Source: Streptomyces sp. NBC_00654
GTDB lineage: Bacteria > Actinomycetota > Actinomycetes > Streptomycetales > Streptomycetaceae
Direction: 5' to 3'
NCBI RefSeq assembly: GCF_026341775.1
Contig: NZ_JAPEOB010000001.1
Coordinates: 4,464,001 to 4,528,000, forward strand
Length of the DNA stretch: 64,000 nucleotides
This document shows, in pieces, positions 33,450 through 41,929 of the stretch. The translations under genes and the position numbers were made by a program. Under the pieces are notes generated by a model. It did not search any database and was not told the origin of the DNA. It worked only from the letters and a program-made list of their open reading frames with translations. Within the stretch, counting starts at the first letter, position 1; the number at the start of each line of letters is the position of its first letter.

Positions 33450-35222
33450 TCAGAACGCCACGGCGTCGCTGTTGTGACGGTTGTGGGAGGCTGCGCTGAT
33501 CGTGCCTGTCTCCGTGGAGCGTTCCACTGCGACCCAGTAGCCCTCTCCTCCGAGGAAGGCGTGCTCGTCCCCCTCCTCTGCCTCCTTCCAGGTGATGCCC
33601 ATGCCTTCGAGGACCTTGTGGTCGAACTTCCCGGCGGGGAAGACGGCGGTGATCTCGAAGGTCGTGGGATCGATCGCCGGAATGAAGAAGTCCGGGGTGT
33701 TGATCGCTTCCTCGACGGTCATTCCGAAGCGCAGGTAGTTCAACAATCCTTGGAACGTGCGCTGGTGCAACCCCGCACCCATGGAAGCGAAGCCCAGGAC
33801 GGCCCTGCCGTCCCGCAGGACGATGCCCGTCTCGGTGGGTGCCGACAGACGCCCGCCGGGGGGAGTCGCCGCGACCTGCGCCTGCTGGAAGGAGGCGGGG
33901 TCGCCGATCGAGATGCCGTCGATGTTGATGGCTGTCCTGCCCCACAGGGCACAGTTGATCGAGTGGGTGATGGCAACGATGTTGCCCTCGGCGTCCGCCG
34001 CGACAACGTCGTCGGAGTGCATCGGTGCGTTGCGCTTCCACCGGGAAAGCGGAGAGCCGTCCTTGACGAGTGCCCACAGCTTCTCCGCGTGCGCCCGCGT
34101 GACCCGGGCCTCGGGGGAGAGATCAAGACCGGGAAAGAGCCTCCCGGCTTCATCCGGGGAGAAATGCCCCAGCATCATTACCTGCGTGATCTCAAGGGCT
34201 TTGCGTAGGGCTTCCGACGACTCTGTGTAGTGCGGGCCCCGGACGAGTCCGGCGACGTCGGCGAGATGCTGTGCCTCGATCAGGGCGACGCCGCCCGCGT
34301 TGGGCCAGGGCGCGGTCGCGAGGGAGAGGCCGTTGCCGACCTCGGCCACGAGCGCGTCGGCCCAGACCACCTCGTAGTCGGCGAGGTCCTTGAGCGTCAT
34401 CGTGCCGCCCTCTGCCTGGAGGGCGGCGATCAGCTTCTCCCCCCAGGGCCCCTTGTACATGTAGTCGCTGCCGAACTCGGAGATCAGCCGCAGTGTCTGT
34501 GCCAGCCGGGGCTGACACAGGATGTCACCCCGCCGGTAGGCGGACCCGTCGGGCTTCAGGAGCGTTTCCCGGGTCTCCGGAAGACGGGCCAGATCGTCCC
34601 TGCGCAGCGCGTACATCCACGCGAGGTCCTCGTTCACCGGCATGCCTGTCTCGGCGACCTCGACGGCCGGGTGAAAGAGACTGGCGAAAGGCAGCTTCCC
34701 GAACCGGGAGTGGGCGGCATCGACGCCCTTCATGAATCCGCCGACCAGCGCCGTGCGGCCGCTCGGCGGACCCACGCCGAGCATGGACTCGCTCGAGGAG
34801 AAGTCGATGGCTCCAGGGATGGAAAGGGGGTCCGATTCACCGGCGACCGTGTTCCATTCCGCGTTCATGGTGTGTACCTGGCCGGTCTTCGCCTCGAAGT
34901 AGACGAGCGACATGATGCCGAAGTAGCTGATCGGGGCCCCCGCAGTGAGGGCCACCTGGGTGAGCGCCGTCGTCAGGGCCGCGTCGACGGCGTTGCCGCC
35001 CTGCTTCATCGCCTCGAGCCCTGCGCGCGCGGCGTAGGAACCATGGGCGACGGTCACGGCGCCGTGCTTTCCCGACGCCGTGGCGGCGCTGGTGCGAGCC
35101 GTCTGCTGCGAGGAGACGAACCGTTCGCGTTCGCCTGGGCCCCAGCTCGCCGAAGTGAGGTCAGGGAACGACCCCTCGCCCTGGTGCGGACGCTCTCTCC
35201 TGTTGACGGGTCGACGGTCCAC
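33450..35222 (-). CDS. Gamma-glutamyltransferase-like Ntn hydrolase
   Basis: 590 residues. The large-subunit features are HGAVTVAHGSYAARAGLEAM and GGNAVDAALTTALTQV, and the small-subunit region is DDVVAADAEGNIVAITHSIN. Family members are autocleaved and use the new N-terminal Thr or Ser to transfer or hydrolyse gamma-glutamyl or acyl groups. The canonical Thr-Thr-His at the cleavage point is replaced by Pro-Met-His-Ser (Ser403), so the nucleophile may be Ser403, or the protein may belong to an acylase-like branch. GTG 35222 was chosen because AAAGGA ends seven bases upstream. No signal peptide is seen, unlike most exported GGTs. Confidence 0.82.
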   Translation of the reverse strand: MDRRPVNRRERPHQGEGSFPDLTSASWGPGERERFVSSQQTARTSAATASGKHGAVTVAHGSYAARAGLEAMKQGGNAVDAALTTALTQVALTAGAPISYFGIMSLVYFEAKTGQVHTMNAEWNTVAGESDPLSIPGAIDFSSSESMLGVGPPSGRTALVGGFMKGVDAAHSRFGKLPFASLFHPAVEVAETGMPVNEDLAWMYALRRDDLARLPETRETLLKPDGSAYRRGDILCQPRLAQTLRLISEFGSDYMYKGPWGEKLIAALQAEGGTMTLKDLADYEVVWADALVAEVGNGLSLATAPWPNAGGVALIEAQHLADVAGLVRGPHYTESSEALRKALEITQVMMLGHFSPDEAGRLFPGLDLSPEARVTRAHAEKLWALVKDGSPLSRWKRNAPMHSDDVVAADAEGNIVAITHSINCALWGRTAINIDGISIGDPASFQQAQVAATPPGGRLSAPTETGIVLRDGRAVLGFASMGAGLHQRTFQGLLNYLRFGMTVEEAINTPDFFIPAIDPTTFEITAVFPAGKFDHKVLEGMGITWKEAEEGDEHAFLGGEGYWVAVERSTETGTISAASHNRHNSDAVAF

Positions 35223-35724
35223 GGGCACGTCCTTTCTGCCACAACAATGTGTAGCCCTTTGAATGCTGCTGGGAAAGGCTGTCGGCGATCCCGTGCAACC
35301 CGTCCGACTGCGACCTGCTCTCCCGGCAGATACCTCGTGCGTGAGATGGAGAAGGGCACGCTGTGTCGGGCCGTCTGCGCCACAGGCACGGTGTGGGGGC
35401 GGGAGAACTACCTGTACATACTGTGCGGGGCCCGTCGGCGACATCAATCAGCAGATGTCGAATGTTCCGCCCGAATCAGGCGACAGATGTATGCGGTCCG
35501 GGAAGCAGCTCGCACTGCGCCATCGGCTTTCGCTGCCCACTTTTCCCGGAACAGCGCGGCGGGTCGCCTGGAATGCCTTCTCGCGCCCCACCGATCGCGT
35601 AATCACTCCGCTTGTCGTTCGGCTGCGAGTCGTGGCCTCGACTGCCCCCGAAGGCCGCGGAGCTGAACTCCCTCGGTCGGCGGATACGGTTGTCCCCACA
35701 CCTGGGGCCGACCGGTGGACGCCG
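35223..35724. other. Upstream region of the GGT-like gene, no supported gene
   Basis: About 500 bases with no recognisable coding content. It should contain the promoter of the GGT-like gene near its left end. Confidence 0.4.
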
Positions 35725-35835
35725 CTACAGGTCGTAACTCGCGGCCAGGGAACGGAGCTTGAGCCCGAGGTACACGACGATCCGCACTACGGCGACGGCG
35801 GGAATGAGCAGATCCAGCGCGTTGGACGAGGACAT
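35725..35835 (-). CDS. Small hydrophobic peptide (36 residues)
   Basis: Begins MSSSNALDLLIPAVAVVRIV and ends VYLGLKLRSLAASYDL: one membrane-spanning helix followed by a short basic tail. The ATG at 35835 has a good AGGAG six bases upstream, which argues for real translation. It is too short for standard gene callers. The family is unknown; a membrane-active peptide or small membrane regulator is possible. Confidence 0.5.
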   Translation of the reverse strand: MSSSNALDLLIPAVAVVRIVVYLGLKLRSLAASYDL

Positions 35836-36126
35836 GCGGACTCCTGGAGTAGGCGCGCTCCGGAGGAGCGCGGGGCCCACAGTCCGCCTCGGAAGCTTTC
35901 TGAATCCAGTTCTCGCGAAAATTCGTTCCGGCCTGCTCAGAGGCTGCTCTGACGGAGCGCCAGGCGGATTCGCGAACGCTTGACCCATGCGACGGGCGGG
36001 GGATAGCCCCGCAATCCCGACGGGAGCGTCATCACCACCCTCCGGACGTGGGTTCCGGGGACACGGCTGCGCGGTCGCGCGAGGGGGCCTCTCTCCCTCC
36101 CCGGGAAAAGCCCCTCCGGGGAAGGC

Positions 36127-36165
36127 CCCTCCCCCTGCCCGACGCGACTCCGGGCAGGGGGAGGG
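36127..36165. terminator. 15-bp perfect hairpin
   Basis: CCCTCCCCCTGCCCG and its exact complement flank a nine-base loop. It lies between the small-peptide gene and the Tn3 remnant and is likely a bidirectional terminator or a mobile-element relic. Confidence 0.45.
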
Positions 36166-36179
36166 AGGGACCCCGCCCG

Positions 36180-36470
36180 GCTCTGCCGGTGAAGAGGCAT
36201 GCTTGCCGGGACGCGCGAACGCCTGCTCCGCCCAGAACTGCACGATCGGCACCCGGGCCTGGGCCCCGATCAGTGCGGCGTTCGCCGCGGTGATGGTGTT
36301 TTGCTGCGCAGGTAGTACTGGTCGACGTGGACCAGGCGGGATTGGGCCAGTGCCTCGTAGCCTGGGTTGATGACCGGCGTCATGCCGATGTTGCACGCCT
36401 CGGAGACCAGCAGCGCGACCATGGAGGTCGTCAGGTCCTTCATGCGGGTCCTGCCGTCGCCCAGGTGCAC
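36180..36470 (-). pseudogene. Tn3-family transposase remnant (middle region)
   Basis: SEACNIGMTPVINPGYEALA and SRLVHVDQYYLR, then in another frame ITAANAALIGAQARVPIVQF, are successive parts of the Tn3 transposase central domain. A frameshift lies near the YLR/TIT junction and the rest is absent here. Confidence 0.75.
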
Positions 36471-36493
36471 GAACGCGTCCAGGAACCCGGTCC

Positions 36494-36578
36494 CTGGCAG
36501 ACGTGTTCGCCTACGCCCGGGCCGAGGGCATCGAGATGCGGCTGGATGCCACCGAGGTCCAGGTCCGCAGATTTTGAA
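36494..36578 (+). pseudogene. Inverted internal piece of an IS5-type transposase
   Basis: The plus frame reads LADVFAYARAEGIEMRLDAT then EVQVRR. This is the segment that should follow the N-terminal part encoded on the opposite strand at 36580-36960, so it has been inverted relative to it. Confidence 0.6.
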
Positions 36579-36579
36579 G

Positions 36580-36960
36580 CCGCAGGTCAGAACGGTCGCG
36601 GACCGCGCATCCCCGCTCGGCCGGGATCCTGCGTACCTCTTCGATGGCTTGGGTGGTTGTGGCGCGGTCGACACCGAACAGCAGGGCGAGGACAGAGTGC
36701 GGGAGATCGTGCCGCAGGTGGATCAGCGTGGCGACCAACCGGTCGACGAACACCAGCCGATGCCGGGCACCTGCCCCTGCCTCGCGTTTCCTGGCCCCAC
36801 CGCGTGCTTCAGGACGGCGCCCCTCGACAGCGGCCTGCCACGGGCCGGCCAACTCCTCGACCAGACAGCCCAGATGCTGACGGGAGATATCAGTGAGCAG
36901 CCGCCAACTCGCCAGGGCCGCGCCGGTCGACCTCGGCATACCCGGCATCGTGCTGCGATC
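36580..36960 (-). pseudogene. N-terminal part of the same IS5-type transposase
   Basis: LTDISRQHLGCLVEELAGPW, RHRLVFVDRLVATLIHLRHD, LALLFGVDRATTTQAIEEVR and RGCAVRDRSDLRLQNL are in the right order for the N-terminus of a Streptomyces IS5 transposase. Its expected continuation lies inverted immediately to the left. Confidence 0.7.
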
Positions 36961-37369
36961 AGGGGCAGGCGAGAATGAGGGGATGTATCGCCTGCAAGCG
37001 GTCATCGCCACCGAATCCGTGCTCCGCGAGTTGGCCGGCTCCGCCACGCGGGCAAGCGTCGTCCTCTCGGCCAACACTTCTGGCTCTTGCAGGTGACCGA
37101 CGCTCTGTTCGATGCGGTCACGGTCGCCGGGGCATCCGAACTCAACGGGTTCTGGAAGGCGCCAGCAGGCATTGAGCGCTTGCTCGGAGGCAGGACCCGT
37201 GGCCTACAACGAGGCCGACTGGTTCGGCGGGGCAGGAACCCGGACAGCGCAGGTCTGGGATGCCGAGAAGATGGTCCTTGGCCCATTGCGCCTGGACGAA
37301 GGGGAACCGTTGACCGGCTATCTCCCACGAACCGTTCGAGGTCAGATGGGCACGCCATCGACTTGGCGC

Positions 37370-37610
37370 AGAGAAGGAACCGGAACCAGGCAAGCAGCTC
37401 GTACGCGTAGGAGCGCAGCGAAGCCGGGCTGTCATCGTCGGCGAGCATGTCGAGCAGGAACTCGGTGACTGCCGCCACGGCGATCCCGTCATGGTCGAGC
37501 AGTCTGTACGGCAGCGACGGATCGCCGGTCTCCTCAACCCGGCCGACCCTCGGGACCGTGACTGCCGTGACGTCCCGTAACTGCGTGCCCTCTTGCACCT
37601 GATCCTCCAC
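37370..37610 (-). pseudogene. Tyrosine recombinase (phage-type integrase) N-terminal remnant
   Basis: MLADDDSPASLRSYAYELLA with WFRFL is the SAM-like core-binding region typical of actinobacterial site-specific integrases. The frame then loses similarity and no catalytic domain is found. Confidence 0.55.
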
Positions 37611-37739
37611 AAGCCGTGGTGGTCCCCAACAACTCGTGATGACAGCACATCAGGAGGCGGTGTGGCACGGCTTCCGAGGCAAGCTGACCGGCCCGACGCT
37701 TGGTTCCGTCACCGTGCGTCGATCTCCGGGGGCTCGTCG

Positions 37740-38290
37740 GCTCACGCCCCGGAAGTTCGGTCAACAGGCTCTCCCTGCCGTCCTGGTAACGCTGGTAGAG
37801 CTGCCAGAACCGGCCGCGGAAGAACTTCCGGGCGAGTGCGTGACGGCATTCCTGGAGGTTGGCCTGCCCCTTGATCTGGCGGCAGCATCCGGGCTCGTCG
37901 GCCAAGCGAAGGATGTGCAGGGCCTTGGCGATCCGCCCGTAGTGCGCGATCGCATTGCCCAGCGGGGTTGGGCGGCCCTCGCGCGACAGCATCCGGGTCA
38001 CGTCGTAGGCGAGGACGGCCCCGGTGTGGATGGAGCCGATGATCCGCACGATGTCCTCCCGGTTCCGCTCGATCCGCCCCAGGTCGACCCGGCCGCAGGC
38101 CACGTCCTGAAAGGCGCCGTACCCGGCAGCGCGGTCGATGCGCCACATCTTCTGGTCCGGCAGGGCCGCGAGCAGGGGTGTGTACGTGACCCCGGCCAGG
38201 GCCAGGAGTTCGAACACGATGTCGGAGTAGAGGCGGTATCGGTGACGATCGTCCTGGACGACCGTCGGCATCGCGCACCCACGTCCGCAG
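37740..38290 (-). pseudogene. Tn3-family transposase remnant (C-terminal region)
   Basis: YRLYSDIVFELLALAGVTYT, QKMWRIDRAAGYGAFQD, IIGSIHTGAVLAYDVTRML, HYGRIAKALHILRLADEPG and ARKFFRGRFWQLYQRYQDG are consecutive C-terminal blocks of Tn3 transposases. The end (EDQLGALG-like part) is lost. On the minus strand it lies upstream of the middle-region remnant at 36180-36470, the reverse of a normal gene. Confidence 0.8.
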
Positions 38291-38449
38291 CGTCTCGCGG
38301 CGACGTTCAGGTCGGTCGCGACTTCCTTGAGCGTCCGCTCCCTTGGCATGCCTGGGCCTCGGCGCCGCCGTCCGGACCTGCTGATGTGGCCGGCCGGGTT
38401 CGCCCGGGCGAGGGCGGTTGACTGCGGCAGTCCGCCCGCCTAAGTTTGC

Positions 38450-38484
38450 TGCACTTTAGATCGTTCGATGAACAAATGTTCATA
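38450..38484. promoter_or_regulatory. Operator-like box upstream of the FGGY kinase gene
   Basis: It starts TGCACTTT and contains a perfect dyad ATGAACA-AA-TGTTCAT at 38468-38483. The same arrangement (TGCACTTT, about 17 variable bases, then TGATCAAATGTTCA) recurs at 43014-43047 in the sorC/MFS intergenic region. It is the likely site of the SorC-type regulator. Confidence 0.65.
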
Positions 38485-38507
38485 GCGTGGTTGCGGGAGG
38501 TTCCTCG

Positions 38508-40142
38508 GTGGCTCGTCAGGCAGTGATCGGTATCGACGCGGGCACCACCGCGGTCAAGGCCGTCGTCCTCGCCCGGGACGGCGGGCAACTCGGCTGGGCG
38601 CGCGCGCCGCTGGGGGTGACACACCACGGCGACCGGGTCGAACAGGACATGGACGAGGTGTGGTCCGCCGTCCGCGACACCGTCCGCTCGGCGGTCCGGC
38701 AGGCGGGCGACAGCGTCGAGATCGCCGCCGTCGGGGTCACCGGACAGGGTGACGGCGCGTGGCTCGTGGACGCCGACGGCCGCCCCTGCGGCCCCGCGCG
38801 GATCTGGATGGACGGCGCCGCCGCCGACCGGAGCGCGCGCTGGGAGGCCGACGGCCGGGGCGCGCTGGTCCACGAGGTCACCGGCTCGTCCCTGTTCCCC
38901 GGAGCGCTGCCGGTGCTCCTGGAACAATTGGAGGCGGACTACCCCGAGCGGCTCGCACAGGCCGCCCACCACCTCAACTGCAAGGACTGGATCCGCTTCC
39001 GGCTCACGGGCGAGGTCGCCACCGACGCCTCCGAGGCATCCCGCACCTATCTCGACGTGGCCGCCGGGGAATACTCCGATGCCCTGATCGAAGGGCTGGG
39101 GCACCAGCGCTTCCGCAGGCTTCTCGCCCCGGTACTGCCCCCCGCGTCCCCGGCGGGCCGCATCACCGCCGAGGCCGCCGCCGCCACCGGTCTGCCGGTC
39201 GGCGTTCCGGTCTCCGCCGGTCTGGTCGACGCCGCCGCGGGCGGGGTCGGCCTAGGGGCGGTCCGGCCGGGCGACGCCTACCTCATCGTGGGCACCACCG
39301 CGTTCACCGCCACCGTGCACCGCGACAGCCGGGACCGCCGCGCCCAGGGCCAGATCACCCTGGCGACCGGCCTGGACGGACAGGCCCTCGCCTGCCTCGC
39401 CCCCATGACGGGCGCGCCCAACCTCGACTGGGTGCGCCGGGTGACCGGGCTGGAGGGCAGCGACTGGCCCGAGGTGGAGCAGGTCGCGCGCGCCGCGGGC
39501 CCCGGCGCGGGCGGTGTCGTCTATCTCCCCTACGGCTCGCCCAGCGGGGAACGTGCCCCCTTCATCGACAGCGCGGCCTCCGCGTCCTGGGTGGGGATGA
39601 GCGTCCGCACCACGGCCGGGCAACTGCTGCGCGCCGTCTATGAGGGCATCGCCTTCACCCTGCGCGAGTGCCTCGGCACGCCCGTCCCCGGGCGGGTGCT
39701 GCGAATCGCGGGCGGCTCGGCTTCCTCGGATCTGCTCTGTCAGGTGCTCGCCGACGTCACCGGCGAGCCGGTGGTGCGCTCCACCGCGCCGGAGCTCGGC
39801 GCCAGGGGCGTGGCCGCCCTCGCCATGGTGACCGGCGGGGTGGCCGAGGACCTCGACGCGGCGCTCACGGCGCTGGCCCGCCCCACGGACGCCTTCCACC
39901 CCGACCCCTCCCTGCAGGAACCGTACGGCCGGCAGGCGCGGGCGTTCGCCGCCGCCCGGGACGCACTGCGACCCGTCTGGCCCGCGCTGCGGGAACTGCG
40001 GACCGAGGCCGAGGCCCCGCCGTCAATATCCCCTGCCACAAACACCTCCAGCACCTCTGACCTCTCTGACACCTCTGACACCTCTGACACCTCTGACAAG
40101 GCTGAGTCGGCGTATGACGCCGATGGATGGGAAACCCTGTGA
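38508..40142 (+). CDS. FGGY-family carbohydrate kinase
   Basis: 544-residue ATP-dependent sugar or polyol kinase. The N-terminal phosphate motif IGIDAGTTAVKAVVLARDGG and the C-terminal adenosine motif VLRIAGGSASSDLLCQVLAD are present, with the catalytic Asp in RIWMDGAAA or the LVDAAAGGVGLG region as in FGGY proteins. GTG 38508 has GGGAGG seven bases before it; a GTG at 38487 is in frame without one. The last 30 residues carry a Ser-Asp-Thr repeat encoded by a 9-base tandem repeat. Its stop overlaps the next gene (GTGA). The context points to phosphorylation of a pentitol, pentulose or sugar acid. Confidence 0.88.
   Translation: MARQAVIGIDAGTTAVKAVVLARDGGQLGWARAPLGVTHHGDRVEQDMDEVWSAVRDTVRSAVRQAGDSVEIAAVGVTGQGDGAWLVDADGRPCGPARIWMDGAAADRSARWEADGRGALVHEVTGSSLFPGALPVLLEQLEADYPERLAQAAHHLNCKDWIRFRLTGEVATDASEASRTYLDVAAGEYSDALIEGLGHQRFRRLLAPVLPPASPAGRITAEAAAATGLPVGVPVSAGLVDAAAGGVGLGAVRPGDAYLIVGTTAFTATVHRDSRDRRAQGQITLATGLDGQALACLAPMTGAPNLDWVRRVTGLEGSDWPEVEQVARAAGPGAGGVVYLPYGSPSGERAPFIDSAASASWVGMSVRTTAGQLLRAVYEGIAFTLRECLGTPVPGRVLRIAGGSASSDLLCQVLADVTGEPVVRSTAPELGARGVAALAMVTGGVAEDLDAALTALARPTDAFHPDPSLQEPYGRQARAFAAARDALRPVWPALRELRTEAEAPPSISPATNTSSTSDLSDTSDTSDTSDKAESAYDADGWETL
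40053..40097 (+). repeat. 9-base tandem repeat in the kinase 3' end
   Basis: ACCTCTGAC occurs as five consecutive units, the second degenerate, encoding Thr-Ser-Asp repeats. Such an in-frame repeat can vary in copy number and gives an acidic, flexible tail. Confidence 0.75.
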
Positions 40143-41146
40143 CCAGTGCGTCGCCGCGACCGCGGCTGCTCATTACCGCACCATTCGACCCCGCCGCCGC
40201 CGCGCAGCTGGCCGATCTCTTCGACATCGAGACCGTGGAGCCGTCCATGGCGGGTGACTCCCTCGCCCGGCCCCAGCTCGCCGACTGGCTCGCGGAGGCC
40301 GACGCGGTGGTCTGCGAGGTCGACCGGGTCGACCAGGCGGCCCTGGACGCCGCTCCGGCGCTGAAGTTCGTGGTCACCTGCCGGGCCAGCCCAGTCAACG
40401 TCGATCTCGCCGCATGCACCCGCCGGGGCATACCGGTGGCCACCACTCCGGCGCGCAACGCGGAGATCACCGCCGATCTGGCCTTCACCCTGATCCTCTC
40501 CACCGTCCGTCACACCAGCGCCGCCGAGCGGTGGATGCGCGCGGGTGACTGGACGGCGGACGACATCTTCGAGCCGTACGCCCGGTTCCGCGGGATCGGT
40601 CTGGGCGGCCGGACCCTGGGCATCGTCGGCGGCGGCGCGATCGGCCGCCGGGTGCTGCGCCGGGCACTGGCGTTCGGCATGGACGTCCTGGTCTACGACC
40701 CCTATCTGGAGCCGGGCGCGCTGGGCGCCGACGCCGAGATCGTCGCCCTGGACGAACTCATGCGCCGCTCCGACGTCATCACCGTTCATGTGCCCCTCAA
40801 CGACGCGACGGTGGGGCTGATCGGAGCACCCGAGATCGCCCTGATGCGTCCCGACGCCTATGTCGTCAACGCGGGGCGGGCCGCCGTCGTGGACGAGACG
40901 GCGCTGCTGTCGGCCCTGCGGGAGAAGCGGATCGCGGGGGCGGGCCTCGACGTATTCTGGACCGAGCCGCCGCCCGCCGACCACGAGCTGTTCCGGCTCG
41001 ACAATGTCACCCTCACCCCGCATATCGGCGGTGCGTCCGACGATGTGGTCACCGAGCACTCCCGCATCGCGGAACGGGCGCTGCGGGCCTGGGCGACAGG
41101 CGCGGAGCCCGCCGCAGTGGCCAACGCGAGGGAACTGGCCTCCTGA
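40139..41146 (+). CDS. D-isomer-specific 2-hydroxyacid dehydrogenase (phosphoglycerate-dehydrogenase-like)
   Basis: 335-residue NAD(P)-dependent oxidoreductase. The Rossmann motif is GIVGGGAIGRRV and the catalytic trio is Arg in NAGRAAVVDE, Glu in DVFWTEPP and His in LTPHIGG. GTG 40139 overlaps the kinase stop (GTGA), showing translational coupling; an ATG at 40127 is also in frame. In this island it may reduce a hydroxypyruvate- or keto-acid-like product or oxidise a sugar acid. The exact substrate is not readable. Confidence 0.9.
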   Translation: MTSASPRPRLLITAPFDPAAAAQLADLFDIETVEPSMAGDSLARPQLADWLAEADAVVCEVDRVDQAALDAAPALKFVVTCRASPVNVDLAACTRRGIPVATTPARNAEITADLAFTLILSTVRHTSAAERWMRAGDWTADDIFEPYARFRGIGLGGRTLGIVGGGAIGRRVLRRALAFGMDVLVYDPYLEPGALGADAEIVALDELMRRSDVITVHVPLNDATVGLIGAPEIALMRPDAYVVNAGRAAVVDETALLSALREKRIAGAGLDVFWTEPPPADHELFRLDNVTLTPHIGGASDDVVTEHSRIAERALRAWATGAEPAAVANARELAS

Positions 41147-41150
41147 ACAC

Positions 41151-41209
41151 ACCTCCGCACAGACTGTGGGCGGGCCCCGACGGGGCCCGCCCACAGTCTG
41201 TGCGGAGGT
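41151..41209. terminator. 28-bp perfect bidirectional terminator
   Basis: The arms at 41151-41178 and 41182-41209 are exact complements over a three-base loop. The hairpin starts five bases after the dehydrogenase stop and ends 18 bases before the aldolase stop, so it serves both convergent operons. Confidence 0.88.
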
Positions 41210-41226
41210 GAGGAAGCAAGCAGAGG

Positions 41227-41862
41227 TCACGCGTGGTGCAGCGTGGCCAGGGCCGAGGACGGGAAAGCGGCGGTCGCGTTGCCCAGCGTCAGCGCGCGAT
41301 AGGTCGCCACGGCTGCCTCCTCCAGGTTCATGGCGCGGCGGAACGCCATGCCCACATCCGCACCCAGCGAGGAACTGCCGTGGTGGGACAGGACGACGCA
41401 GTCGTGCGTCAGTGCCTGCTCGGCCGAGGCGTCGGCGAGTTCGTCCGACCCGTTGGGGTAGTACGGCACCGTGCCGATGGAGCGGACGTAGTAGGCGTGG
41501 TCGAGGGTGATCAGCCGTATCGGCTCGCCGACGGCGTCGAGGAGCACCGCGTGCTGCGGGTGCAGATGGACCACGCAGTTCACATCCGGCCGCACCTGGT
41601 ACGTCCGCTGGTGCAGCTTCCACTCACTGGACGGCCGCTCCGCGCCACCGGTCCGTTCCCCGGCGAGGTTCATCACGGTGAAGTCCGCGACCTCCAGACG
41701 GTCCAGCCACGTACCCGCGCCGGAGACCACGTACTCGTCGGATCCGGGCAGCCGCGCCGACAGATTCCCGCCGCTGGCGAGCACCAGTCCGCGCTCCACG
41801 GCGAGCCGGCCGACCTCGGCCAGTTGCTCACACAGCTCCTCGCGCGTTTGTACGGGCTTCAT
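41227..41862 (-). CDS. Class II aldolase/adducin-family protein
   Basis: 211 residues, the size of fuculose-phosphate aldolase and ribulose-phosphate 4-epimerase. Zinc ligands are the histidines in VVHLHPQHAV and the His in VVLSHHGSSS; the catalytic acid is the Glu in PSSEWKLHQ. The family cleaves sugar-1-phosphates into dihydroxyacetone phosphate and an aldehyde, or epimerises or decarboxylates related sugars. The ATG at 41862 has AAAGGA upstream. It follows the SorC regulator gene by 67 bases on the same strand, so the two are probably co-transcribed. Confidence 0.88.
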   Translation of the reverse strand: MKPVQTREELCEQLAEVGRLAVERGLVLASGGNLSARLPGSDEYVVSGAGTWLDRLEVADFTVMNLAGERTGGAERPSSEWKLHQRTYQVRPDVNCVVHLHPQHAVLLDAVGEPIRLITLDHAYYVRSIGTVPYYPNGSDELADASAEQALTHDCVVLSHHGSSSLGADVGMAFRRAMNLEEAAVATYRALTLGNATAAFPSSALATLHHA

Positions 41863-41929
41863 ATCGTGTCCTTTCGTAGCGTCGCTCGGATGCCCCTGGG
41901 TGTGTCGCCGCGGAACTCCCGGCGGCGGC

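Noticed and set aside
37112..37470. Plus-strand frame with KMVLGPLRLDEGEPLTGYLP
   Set aside because: Protein-like wording but no start, no family and overlap with integrase and Tn3 relics; probably a chance or heavily decayed frame.
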